Source: Bolinopsis microptera (lineage: Eukaryota > Ctenophora > Tentaculata > Lobata > Bolinopsidae). From it: a DNA stretch of 64,000 nt. Under the pieces are notes generated by a model that was not told the DNA's origin, made no database searches, and saw nothing but the letters and a program-made list of their open reading frames with translations. The position numbers were made by a program, and so were the translations under genes. Positions 13,107 to 23,245 of the stretch are shown in pieces. The first letter of the stretch is position 1. The number at the start of each line of letters is the position of its first letter. The stretch is from positions 15,693,337-15,757,336 of the forward strand of contig NC_087080.1 of assembly GCF_026151205.1 (NCBI RefSeq), in the 5' to 3' direction.

Positions 13107-13281
13107 CTGCGAAGATAACATTAACAGCGGTTTTTAGCCTATAAAATGATTACTGTATAAAATTGTAACTGAGTCTGAACTTGAGTAAAACAGACCAGAT
13201 AATGTTGCAGATATGAAAGATTTACCAGGTCAGCTCCGGTAAATTACACCATACATGATGATTGGTGATGCTCATAAATAA

Positions 13282-13352
13282 TTACCTGGGGACCCCAGGC
13301 TATTATATTTATGTTCATAATCTCCGAATGGAGATTTGGCGCCGCCCAGTAA
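13282..13352 (-). mobile_element. Short TTACTGGG-ended MITE, copy 1
   Basis: This ~71-bp element has ends TTACCTGGGG and GCCCAGTAA, with an internal GGGGACCCCAGGCT. Related copies lie at 39689-39742 and 58874-58944. It sits in K2P intron 10, 26 bp after the exon 10 donor. Confidence 0.6.
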
Positions 13353-13377
13353 ATAAATAACCAAAGTTTTAGCTTAC

Positions 13378-13501
13378 GTTCAGTAACCCCGATCTTCTCC
13401 AAGATGGGAGAAGCAGCAGTGATGACGTCCCTGACGATGAGGTTGATGTAGAGGGCCAGGGGAGCGAGACAGAGTATGACTATCAGCAGGGTGAAACACA
13501 C
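13378..13501 (-). CDS. KCNK: K2P exon 10: TM4
   Basis: The acceptor is TGTACCCAG and the donor is GAAC|GTAAGC. It encodes a strongly hydrophobic helix, VCFTLLIVILCLAPLALYI, then NLIVRDVITAA as the start of the cytosolic tail. It enters in phase 0 and leaves after one base (C). Confidence 0.92.
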
Positions 13502-13805
13502 CTGGGTACAGGGTTAGTTATAAAAGATGTTTTTTTCAGTAAGGGATCATTTTTTAGATTTGGGCTATTTCAGACCCTACTTGCCTCTCCTAAATCAGTT
13601 TGCTTATACTGTTAAATCAATTAAAATTAAATGGTTGAATTAATTAAAATCATTAAATCAAACTATTTCTAAAGCCCCTCCCCAAACTATTCGCATAAGT
13701 CTCATAGTAATTTAGAAGTTATCAGTATGGAATTTCTCGCAAAAGAAGACAAAAATGTTGCACATCGCTTCTTCAGCTGAGGTCACAGTTCACAAGTAAT
13801 TATAC

Positions 13806-13911
13806 CTTGGCGATGTTGGCATTGTCCCCATTGTAGAATCCGTGATTACCAAAGCCAATAGTTGTAAAACTCACAAACGCAAAATAAAACGAGTCCCAGT
13901 AAGTCATCTCC
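13806..13911 (-). CDS. KCNK: K2P exon 9: second pore loop (TTIGFG)
   Basis: The acceptor is AATTTTCAG and the donor is AAG|GTATAA. It encodes MTYWDSFYFAFVSFTTIGFG, where YWDSFYFAFVSF is the pore helix and TTIGFG the P2 filter, then NHGFYNGDNANIAK. GFG in P2 opposite GYG in P1 is typical of K2P channels. The first base completes the Lys codon begun in exon 8. Confidence 0.95.
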
Positions 13912-14101
13912 CTGAAAATTTTAATATTTTATTTGTCAGGTACATAAATGTGTTTTGTGGCGTAACATACCTAGATATCATTCAGAGTGGAAAATTTTCG
14001 GACTGGAATTTTCTGTCCTTGTTCCGAACCGAACCAACTTCAATGTTCGTCTAACCAAATCAAACTAAACCGAAATATTTAGTGAGCATCGAATAACTCA
14101 C

Positions 14102-14203
14102 TTGTCCAGACCATATTTGATCCACAAACTGAATATGATGAGTTCGATGAGGACTAGCCCAGCACTGGACAACAACACCGCTATCATTATCCTCTTCTTG
14201 TTC
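14102..14203 (-). CDS. KCNK: K2P exon 8: TM3
   Basis: The acceptor is ATCATTCCAG and the donor is AA|GTGAGT. It encodes NKKRIMIAVLLSSAGLVLIE and LIIFSLWIKYGLD, a basic cytosolic start followed by TM3. The first base completes an Arg codon with exon 7, even though the intron between them is about 5.9 kb. Confidence 0.92.
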
Positions 14204-14660
14204 CTGGAATGATTGAATAATTAGTTAATTAATAATTAATTAATTATGTTTTCTGGTAATTAAATCTCAACTATCTCTCATTAACTGGAAGTGTCAGGTG
14301 TACAGTACACTGTACACTCCTGATCAGCCATGTCAGGATGATGACTTTCTTGCTAGTTTAGCCTCTCCCTTTCTTTTCCAGCCTGAGCGGGTCCTGGTAG
14401 TGGCATCATTTCTGGACTAACCAGTCACTTTTAAAACGTCGTTTAAATCGGTGATCCTCTCTGAATGTGCAGTGGAATTTTATCACGGTCATTACTCAAT
14501 CATCGGCAAGTTACCACAAATGGGATGTTCTCATTTTCTGTTTGTTGATTATGAGCGGTCAATGATCGGTCAAAATTCAAAAAGCGCTAGATCAAAATGA
14601 TCGCTTATAACCGGCTTGAATCTTTGGTTAAATATTCCACTTATATTATACATTTATCAC

Positions 14661-14815
14661 ATGCCTTCTCATGCGATATCAAAACTTTCGCCCACGAGGC
14701 TTGCCGAGTTAGCGAAAGTTTCGATATTTCCCGAGGCTTGCCGAGGGTTATATCGACATTTTCAATCACGAGGCTTGCCGAGTTTTGAAAATGTTGATAT
14801 CGCATGAGAAGGCAT
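14661..14815. mobile_element. Hairpin MITE with CGAGGCTTGCCGAG repeats
   Basis: The left end ATGCCTTCTCATGCGATATC is mirrored by GATATCGCATGAGAAGGCAT at the right. Three CGAGGCTTGCCGAG-type motifs lie between the ends. The element is about 155 bp and sits in K2P intron 7. Confidence 0.7.
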
Positions 14816-16965
14816 TATACACTACACTCCCTAATTTACATCAACAATATTATCGTCCGTCTTGATTCTTGATTGTCTGTTATTTCAGAATGATTTAATC
14901 AATGCAACTTGTAATCGTTGACTTAGAATTTTATCAAGTATTCTGCTTAGTTCTTAGTCAGTGTTCATCTTTACTTGCCATTATTTGCCATTATCTGCTT
15001 CGAGCTAGAAATTATCTGAACTGGAAATTATCAGAACATTTGTAATATTCAAATGTATCTCTTCAACATTTTAGAACGCAGTACTCCACCAGCCTATAAC
15101 CACCCTGGTCATGGCCAGGTAGTTCACCCGTACTGTTACCAATATTGAATTGGTCTAATGAATGGCAGCACATTAATCATCGGACCTGTTTGCCCCAGTG
15201 CCCAGACTAATTTATAACCAGATTAGCTGATTAAGTTACGTCATTCGTCCCTCGATATATTTATATAAATAATATATTTTATAGGATGTTTTTATTGCAC
15301 TTATTTGCACTAACTAAAATTCAGTTAAAACTAGTCCTGGGATAGAATTTCCGCTCTTAATTGTACAGAATCTACATATAAGTCTCTTTATCAGTCTGTT
15401 TATAGATCAGCTACGAATTTCGCAAGCTAATCTAGGCGAAACCGGTTTGGAAAAGCCAAGTATAATTTCTGCACAATTTCTATTTGGAATATGGCTCAAA
15501 GAAGGGATCAGAGGGGTTTAAAATTGAGGTCTGAAATGGCTGAAATCTGGCTTTGTTTTGTGTGTTTTCTTCGTTCGAATTAATCAAACATCGTCTAGTG
15601 TTTACTATTTTTTGTGAGGGTGACTGTAGTTTGTTCTGACACTTCCTTTTTAATTTCAAGTAAGCGATTAAGGAAATTAATTATCCTGATTGATTGTATC
15701 GCTGACAAGTACCAAAACTTTGTGAAACTTTCAAGTCTGCTTGTAAACTTTGATCTCGTTTTCAATAACCTTAAGTCACTTAAAGCTCGTACAAGCCAGG
15801 GAGTTTTTACTTTGTTTCATCATCCGAAGCCTAATTAGGCTTTGAACTATAAAGTGCAGTAAAAAAGCAACAGCTTGAAAAAGTTTTACAACAAAAAATT
15901 GTATTTTGCTTAACACATGTCAAACGCAAGGAAATGTTTTTAAAACAAGGTATAAATATATATTTTTCCTGAATCTGGAAAGTTTATCTGATCATTGCAT
16001 TTACGGTCACAGACTACTTCAGGTTGTTGATTTAAATCTTTATTTAAATCAGTACCTCACAGTAGTAGAACAGTTGTTGAGAGGGGGTTCCTTGTTCCTA
16101 TGGGAATATCGGACTCTCTCTGAGCAACTGATTCATATTTCATGCCCCCGGGTGAGAGCCAGTGCTCCCCATCGGGGCATGTAATATCAATTCTGCTTTC
16201 CTGCCAAATTTGGCTCGAAAGTGTGATAATATAAGTTATAATCGCTTATAATTTTATATTTGCGATTTTTATAAGCGTTGTAATCGTTTATGGTCGTTTA
16301 TTTAATCGTTTATCGTCACCAACCCTATTTGGAATTTATTAGGCGTTTATAAGCGGTTTTTGGGCTTTTCTGTTATGAAATATCGATTACAATCGATTAT
16401 AATCGACTACTTAAAAACCGCTCATATGCGATATATAAGCGTTACTTACTGTTAATATTATAAACAGTAAGTATAAGCGTTTATAAAAAGTGCATTTTCA
16501 AGAAAAGCGCCCCTGACTGCTCCCTCAGCGATTATAATCAACAATCAGGAAATCCCATTTGTGGTAACTTGTCCAATCATTTTACACTTAACTTGAACGT
16601 GAGACAGTGAGATGTTTGGGCTAATGAATAACAATGACAAAGTCTGCTTCTTATTCGTTTATAACCATGATATGAGTAATACCAAGCTATTAATCTTATA
16701 CAGATGACTTTGCAGGCGGTAAACTGCTATAACTCATTCGAGGATTCCGTCGCCGAAATTTGTGAATTATAGTGACGAAATTACTAAACAATTTGTGTAT
16801 TTCGTTAGCAATTGATTGGTATCAATAATGCAATATAGCGTGCTGCAAAATCGCAATTGGGATCACGATTTAGTGCCGATCTTTCAACCCAATCACCTGA
16901 TCCCGCGTAATGGATGGAGTTCCCATATTTTCAGGACAAGTGTATTTTAAAAGGCCAAAGTCTTA
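14816..16965. other. K2P intron 7 sequence
   Basis: No exon is supported. A hairpin built on CATGCCCCCGGG/TCGGGGCATG lies at 16141-16182. A patch of diverged TATAAGCG/CGCTTATA motifs lies at 16225-16490 and looks like decayed repeat. Confidence 0.45.
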
Positions 16966-17009
16966 TAAGGATACAAGGATACAAGGATACAAGGATACAA
17001 GGATACAAA
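16966..17009 (-). repeat. (GGATACAA)n 3' tail of LINE
   Basis: Five tandem 8-bp units (TTGTATCC in LINE orientation) lie at the 3' end of the minus-strand LINE, a typical simple-repeat tail. Confidence 0.75.
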
Positions 17010-18812
17010 AGTGATAATTATTTTATTGAATTCACAATAGTTATAATTCTGAAATAATTTAAGGTTACACAATTCTAGTTATTTACAGATGTGTAGGGAT
17101 AAAATAGAAATGTTTTATAATACTATTTTTGAGGTCCTATAGCATTATGCATTGGCCAGTATTTGAGTGGAAATCTGGGCTCTTATAGTAGGCTGTAAAA
17201 TTTTCGTTCACAGAGAGAATTGAATGGATTGCTCTTGCTGTGGCAGTAAATTTTGTAGGGTCTAGTGTTTTATCGGATAGCAAACCGGCTAGGTCAGTAA
17301 TATTTTTGGGATGGAAGTTAAATTTTTCTCTAACTGAGGAGTAGAGTAAACAGTCAGTTAGAACATGAATTTCGTCCTCAATAGGCTTAAGCCCCTTGCT
17401 GAAAAAGCAAAAAGTGCACCATCGATGTTCTCTTGGTACTAGGGGGGTTTCGTAACGGCCCCTCTCAATGTAAAGATTGTGGCAACTAATACGAAACCTT
17501 GTTAAGCTTTTCCGAGCATCGGGGATCTTAACCACTCCTAAGTATGTTTCTGGTTCAAAATCATGTTTAATTTGATTGTAGAATTCTAATTTAGGTGAGG
17601 ATGCCTTGGCAGATTTCCAGGTATCCACAAATTCTTCCCTCATGTTGTGACTGATTTGGGTAGAGAGCTTGGATTTTGAAGAGGATGAGTGGGGGAAGTT
17701 ATATTTGGTGAGAAGATTAGAGATGTTGGTGTACCAAGGAAGGCCCAGCATAATCTGCTCGTGAAATGCAGCGGAGAGAAGTTCATTTTCAGTGCTTTCA
17801 AGGCGAGTATAGAAATCTATTGCAAGTTTGCAGGCTTCAAAGAAGAGGGGGTGGCGCCCACTTTCGCCCCAGCAGCCTATATTTGATGCTTTTGAATGGA
17901 CAGACAAAGACCACTTGATAAACTTAAGGTGGAATCTTTCATAGTGGTCTTGTGAGATGTACCTGAGAGTATGCTGGGGGTTGGCTTTGCTATCTGTTTT
18001 GGAGAGGTATCTCATGGTTTTTGAGTGAGGACATGAGATTTGGCAGCCATAGAGCAGTATCGGTTTTATTAGAGAGTCAAATAGAATGTTTAGAGAACGG
18101 TGAGAGAGGGCATCTTTGACGATATTGCCTTTGAGGCCATAGAGAGCACGGAGAGCCTTGGCCCTCAGTTCAGTATTTGCTGCTGTAAAAGATCCATTTC
18201 TGTGGAATATAATGCCAAGATAGCAGTATTTTTCGGTGTGTTGGATGGGCTGGCCTCCCAAAATGAATGTTTCATAGGATTGTTTTCTTTTAGGAGGGCA
18301 GAATATGAGAATCTTGGTTTTTTTAATGTTTACTTCAAGGCCCATAGAGTTACAGAAGTCGAATAGGATGTTTATATTGTCTTGCAAGGCCTTGGGACTT
18401 AGGGCAAGTAGGACAAGATCGTCAGCCCAGAGCAGATGTGATATTAGGACGTCAGCTAGAATAGGATAATCACCAACAGATTTCAGGAGAGATGACAAGT
18501 CGTTGATATAGATTTTAAAAAGGTCCGGTGATAGAGGGTGTCCCTGCTCTGTTCCTTTTCCAATGTCAATATTAGGGGACAAGAGTTTGGAGATTTTTAT
18601 ATGAGCTATTGAGTTTCTATACATATCACTTAGGCAATTGAAGAAGTTTCCAGTTATTCCAAGGCATGTTATTTTGTGCAGAGGAGGTCCCTACATACAG
18701 TGTCAAAGGCCTTTCTTAGATCAACAAAGCATGCATAGAGGCGAGCTTTCTTAACCTTGGTATATTTGTCAATGACTGTCTTAAGGGTAAAAACGTGGTC
18801 ATTTGTTATAAT
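17010..18812 (-). pseudogene. 5'-truncated non-LTR retrotransposon, RT domain
   Basis: A 495-codon frame (17137-18624) contains GKGTEQGHPLSPDLFKIYIN (RT motif with PLSP), the catalytic WADDLVLLA (a W variant of the usual Y/F-ADD), then a thumb with KTKILIF, YCYLGIIF and a late CTFC...H...C knuckle. Just upstream, in another frame, lies KARLYACFVDLRKAFDTVCR, the preceding RT motif; a small deletion near 18650 breaks the frame. Sequence homology stops near 18812, so the 5' end is lost. It sits in K2P intron 7 in the gene's own orientation. Confidence 0.88.
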
Positions 18813-19105
18813 GCATTACATTTTGAATCGATCCAATCATTTAAAATATTCAAAACCCGCGAAACGGTACGTTCATTCGAAAAAAGAGAACGTCGTATTA
18901 TTTGATTTGATTTATTTCTCGAATGAGTGATAATAGCATAATGGTGGTCAGCCAGGTTATCACTATCAGGGAGGCCAGCTTTCGCACCGTCCGATGATTT
19001 ATGTTTTGGCGGCCCTTAAACTGCTGCAAACCTACTACCAATGGCAATATGCAACACACCTACAATTACAAACTCATCCAGGTACGGACAGTGGTACAGA
19101 CACGG
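18813..19105. other. K2P intron 7 sequence between LINE and 51-bp array
   Basis: No exon found. The text resembles ordinary unique intron sequence. Confidence 0.4.
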
Positions 19106-19650
19106 TGAGTGTGGGTGTCACTAAGTTTATAAATATGTTTTACTACTCGGATAAGAGTACGAGCGTGGGTGTCACTAAGTTTATAACTATGTTTTACTAC
19201 TCGGATAAGAGTACGAGTGTGGGTGTCACTAAGTTTATAAATATGTTTTACTACTCGGATAAGAGTACGAGCGTGGGTGTCACTAAGTTTATAACTATGT
19301 TTTACTACTCGGATAAGAGTACGAGTGTGGGTGTCACTAAGTTTATAACTATGTTTTACTACTCGGATAAGAGTACGAGTGTGGGTGTCACTAAGTTTAT
19401 AACTATGTTTTACTACTCGGATAAGAGTACGAGTGTGGGTGTCACTAAGTTTATAACTATGTTTTACTACTCGGATAAGAGTACGAGCGTGGGTGTCACT
19501 AAGTTTATAACTATGTTTTACTACTCGGATAAGAGTACGAGCGTGGGTGTCACTAAGTTTATAACTATGTTTTACTACTCGGATAAGAGTACGAGTGTGG
19601 GTGTCACTAAGTTTATAACTATGTTTTACTACTCGGATAAGAGTACGAGA
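19106..19650 (+). repeat. 51-bp minisatellite, ~10.5 copies
   Basis: The unit contains GTGGGTGTCACTAAGTTTAT, then AACTATGTTTTACTACTCGG, then ATAAGAGTACGA. Variation is limited to AAATATG/AACTATG and GAGCG/GAGTG. Because 51 is a multiple of 3, frames stay open on both strands; they are by-products. It is not on an exon boundary. Confidence 0.9.
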
Positions 19651-20145
19651 CCTCATGTAATGCGTGGCCGTGGCAGTATGTGTGTACAATATCAGACACA
19701 CATGACCGAGTACCATGCGGCGCCTTTACCACCATCCCCTCCTTGTACATGGCATGTAATGGCATGTAAATGGCATGTTAAGCAGGTTGCTACACAGTAT
19801 AACTATAACACGCAATTTATACATACTTGAGATTCAGCGTACTAGCGAGCCTTTCATTATTAATCTGCATGTTCTAGATTCCTGGTTTTGTAAATAATTG
19901 GCACCACAATGAATATTATAATCTGCTATATATATATATTTAACAGGACCACCCTCCCAAGTTCTGTAATAGTGATACTTTGAACACTATAATTAATTAA
20001 TTAATTAATTATAATTATACTATACACAAGAATACAATAATACAACCGTCTAGTATTAAATATTGATACTGTTACACGACTGACAGATTGAGTGGTTACC
20101 AAAGATCATCAGCCACAAACTTAAGAATAAAGTGATAACAACTAC

Positions 20146-20302
20146 CTGTCCCGTAAAGGGAAGTTGAAGACGTATTCCACAGATTGAGCCAGTAGAGCGC
20201 CCAGATAAGCTATGAAAAGGAAACATAGTGGTATTCCAATCAGAGCAAATACCAGGAGGAACACTTGGCCTCCTGTCGTTACAGGGTAGATGTTACCGTA
20301 AC
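20146..20302 (-). CDS. KCNK: K2P exon 7: end of first filter (GYG) and TM2
   Basis: The acceptor is TTTAACCTCCAG and the donor is ACAG|GTAGTT. The first two bases complete Gly of the filter. It then reads YGNIYPVTTGGQVFLLVFAL, followed by IGIPLCFLFIAYLGALLAQ, the Pro-hinged TM2 of K2P channels, and SVEYVFNFPLRD. The selectivity filter is thus split by an intron exactly at TIG|YG. Confidence 0.96.
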
Positions 20303-20689
20303 CTGGAGGTTAAATGATAGATGTTATTTCCTTCCCCCAAATGGGGCTTAACGTACATACATGGTAATTGGTAAAACGTGCAATAGACAATGGGATCTGA
20401 GGGCTCAAACCCTGTTATGCCGGAAGGGGGCTTGGTTCGAAAAGTTGGGTTATTTTTGATATGTATTTTGAAATGTAATAATTTATCTATAATTTAAAAC
20501 AAAACTCGAACTGTTTGACCTTTTGTTAGATTTTAAGGGCCATTCAAAATTTGGACACGAGTCTTGAGACACCCTGTACTGTACACAAACAAAACCTCGA
20601 TTTATACCGCAAACCCCGATTTACCGCGACTGTTTCCTTTCCCCAAACTCCACGGTAAATCGGGGTTTTACTGTCCTTATAACCCGTTA

Positions 20690-22350
20690 CAACGTACCTA
20701 TAGTAGTAACGGTGCAGCCCCCTGCCCCCTGCCCCCTGGTTACCACGTACCTATAGTAGTGACGGTGCAGCCCCCCTGGCCCCCCTGCCCCCTGCCCCCC
20801 CCCCCCCCCCCCTGATTACCACGTACCTATAGTAGTGACGGTGCAGCCCCCTGGCCCCCCTGCCCCCTGGTTACCACGTACCTATAGTAGTGACGGTGCA
20901 GCCCCCCTGGCCCCCCTGCCCCCCCCCCCCCCCCTGCCCCCCTGGTTACCACGTACCTATAGTAGTGACCCTGCAGCCCCCCTGCCCCCCCTGGTTACCA
21001 CGTACCTATAGTAGTGACCCTGCAGCCCCCCTGCCCCCTGGTTACCACGTACCTATAGTAGTGACCCTGCAGCCCCCTGCCCCCCCCTGCCCCCCTGGTT
21101 ACCACGTACCTATAGTAGTGACCCTGCAGCCCCCCTGCAGCCCCCCTGCCCCCCCTGGTTACCACGTACCTATAGTAGTGACCCTGCAGCCCCCTGCCCC
21201 CCCCTGCCCCCCTGGTTACCACGTACCTATAGTAGTGACCCTGCAGCCCCCTGCCCCCCCCCCCCTGCCCCCTGGTTACCACGTACCTATAGTAGTGACC
21301 CTGCAGCCCCCCTGCCCCCCTGGTTACCACGTACCTATAGTAGTGACCCTGCAGCCCCCCTGCAGCCCCCCCTGCCCCCCCCCTGGTTACCACGTACCTA
21401 TAGTAGTGACGGTGCAGCCCCCTGCCCCTGCCCCCTGCCCCCCCTGCCCCTGGTTACCACGTACCTATAGTAGTGACGGTGCAACCCCCCTGCCCCCCTG
21501 GTTACCACGTACCTATAGTAGTGACGGTGCAGCCCCCCTGCAGCCCCCTGTCCCCCTGGTTACCACGTACCTATAGTAGTGACAGTGCAGCCCCCCTGGC
21601 CCCCCTGCCCCCCTGCCCCCCCTGCCCCCTGCCCCCCCCCCCCTGATTACCACGTACCTATAGTAGTGACCCTGCAGCCCCCCTGGCCCCCTGCTCCCCC
21701 TGGTTACCACGTACCTATAGTAGTGACGGTGCAGCCCCCTGGCCCCCTGCCCCCCCTGCCCCCCCCCCCCCCCTGCCACCCCTCCCCTGGTTACCACGTA
21801 CCTATAGTAGTGACAGTGCAGCCCCCCTGGCCCCCTGCCCCCCCTGCCCCCCCCCCCCCCCCCTGCCACCCCTCCCCTGGTTACCACGTACTTATAGTAG
21901 TGACGGTGCAGCCCCCTGGCCCCCTGCCCCCCCTGCCCCCCCCCCCCCCCTGCCACCCCTCCCCTGGTTACCACGTACCTATAGTAGTGACCCTGCAGCC
22001 CCCTGCCCCCCCCCCCCTGCCCCCCCTGGTTACCACGTACCTATAGTAGTGACGGTGCAGCCCCCTGGCCCCCCTGCCCCCCCCCTGCCCCCCCCCCCTG
22101 CCACCCCTCCCCTGGTTACCACGTACCTATAGTAGTGACGGTGCAGCCCCCCTGCAGCCCCCTGCCCCCCTGGTTACCACGTACCTATAGTAGTGACGGT
22201 GCAGCCCCCTGGCCCCCCTGCCCCCCCTGCCCCCCCCCTGCCACCCCTCCCCTGGTTACCACGTACCTATAGTAGTGACGGTGCAGCCCCCTGGCCCCCC
22301 TGCCCCCCCCTGCCCCCCCCCCTGCCACCCCTCCCCTGGTTACCACGTAC
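20690..22350 (-). repeat. Minisatellite of ~25 copies of the filter-exon donor
   Basis: On the minus strand each unit carries GTCACTACTATAG|GTACGT plus GGTAACC, the last codons of K2P exon 6 with its donor. The units are separated by G-rich spacers with GGGGGGCAGGGGG-type runs. I count 25 copies of CCTATAGTAGT (one is CTTATAGTAGT) on the plus strand before the true exon's copy at 22351. Unit length runs from about 46 to 93 bp because of spacer length. Many copies have CTGCAGG before GTCACT in place of GCACC. All keep the GT dinucleotide. Frames through it (20890-22441) are incidental. Confidence 0.95.
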
Positions 22351-22437
22351 CTATAGTAGTGACGGTGCTAACGGAGACATACAACCCTCCTGTAAAACTC
22401 CACGCTTCTTTACGTCCCTCATATATGTAGGGGTTAG
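22351..22437 (-). CDS. KCNK: K2P exon 6: pore helix and first half of filter
   Basis: The acceptor is CCTCTATTTCAG and the donor is ATAG|GTACGT. It encodes NPYIYEGRKEAWSFTGGLYV then SVSTVTTI with the first base of Gly. W-S-F-x-G-x-L-Y-x-S-x-x-T-x-T-T-I-G is the canonical K2P pore-1 signature. The donor is the rightmost (5'-most in transcription) of about 26 near-identical sites. Reading past any copy gives ATA GGT ACG TGG TAA, an immediate stop. Confidence 0.95.
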   Translation of the reverse strand, partial: LTPTYMRDVKKRGVLQEGCMSPLAPSLL

Positions 22438-22679
22438 CTGAAATAGAGGCAGAGTATAGTTCATGAGCTTAGTTCATGAGTGAATGGCGGTGAATTACAT
22501 TAGTAAAAGAGAGCCTGACTGAAGACTGGACCGTTGTAATATGTTACACACATAAAAGTTCACAAAAATTTTAATTGCGTTTACCTTAAAATGTATTTAC
22601 ACACAAGACGAAGGATGCTACAATCTTACTAAAAAAGATTCAAAAAGGTTTTTATGTTTTAAGAAGATCAAAAGTATCG

Positions 22680-22877
22680 CACAAAACTAATTTTCGTCAG
22701 CGAGTGCTCTGACAAAACTAATCTTCGTCAGCGAGTGCTCTGACAAAACTAACCTTCGTCAGCAAGTGCTCTGACAAAACTAACCTTCCTCAGCGAGTGC
22801 TCTGACAAAACTAATCTTCGTCAGCGAGTGCTCTGACAAAACTAACCTTCGTCAGCGAGTGCTCTGACAAAACTAAC
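22680..22877 (-). repeat. 31-bp minisatellite copying the cap-exon donor
   Basis: Counting the exon's own copy there are seven 31-bp units. On the minus strand each holds AGAGCACTCGCTGACGAAG|GTTAGT, the last codons of K2P exon 5 plus its donor. GT is intact in some units (those reading AACTAACC on the plus strand) and changed to AT in others (AACTAATC or AACTAATT). Reading through a used copy gives GAA GGT TAG, an immediate stop. Confidence 0.92.
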
Positions 22878-22974
22878 CTTCGTCAGCGAGTGCTCTGACC
22901 AAGACTGTCAGATCTTCAGAATACTCCGAGAAGTTTTTAGAAGGTTCCAGAATTTCCCGAACAAAACCCTCTAA
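22878..22974 (-). CDS. KCNK: K2P exon 5: extracellular cap
   Basis: The acceptor is CACCTCCACAG and the donor is GAAG|GTTAGT. It encodes LEGFVREILEPSKNFSEYSE then DLTVLVRALADE. These are two amphipathic segments, matching the paired cap helices of K2P channels. NFS is a possible N-glycosylation site. It enters in phase 0 and leaves after one base, which forms Ala with exon 6. Confidence 0.9.
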
Positions 22975-23078
22975 CTGTGGAGGTGTTCGGTTAATAGATA
23001 TACTACACTTTTAAAATTGTGGTTAAATAATAAATATACCACACTTACTGAAATGTGGAAATTGAATGAAAGAGTTAC

Positions 23079-23245
23079 CTTATCCTTGCCCTCCTGCCAT
23101 CTCTGCTGCTCGGTGTCGTACTCCAGAGCAGAGAAGCACACAGAACCAATACAGAGATAGCCCATCAAGGTGAAGAGTAGGAGGGCTAGCACGGCTACCC
23201 GGTTCAGAATGTCTCGAGAGGACGATATCGGGGCATACTGGTCGA
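23079..23245 (-). CDS. KCNK: K2P exon 4: TM1
   Basis: This is the second coding exon by my model; the number follows the gene-level numbering from the tail (11 to 4) with exon 3 not needed. The acceptor is CCCTTGTTTCAG and the donor is AAG|GTAACT. It encodes DQYAPISSSRDILNRVAVLA, then LLLFTLMGYLCIGSVCFSAL, then EYDTEQQRWQEGKDK. The helix followed by ALE matches K2P TM1 leading into the cap. Confidence 0.93.

Noticed and set aside
18994-19830. Open frames of 278 and 216 codons on opposite strands
   Set aside because: Both come from the 51-bp minisatellite; a unit divisible by three keeps frames open on both strands.
20890-22441. Proline-rich frames on the plus strand and Gly/Arg-rich frames on the minus strand
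   Set aside because: These are translations of the decoy-donor array and its poly-C spacers, which lie within a K2P intron.
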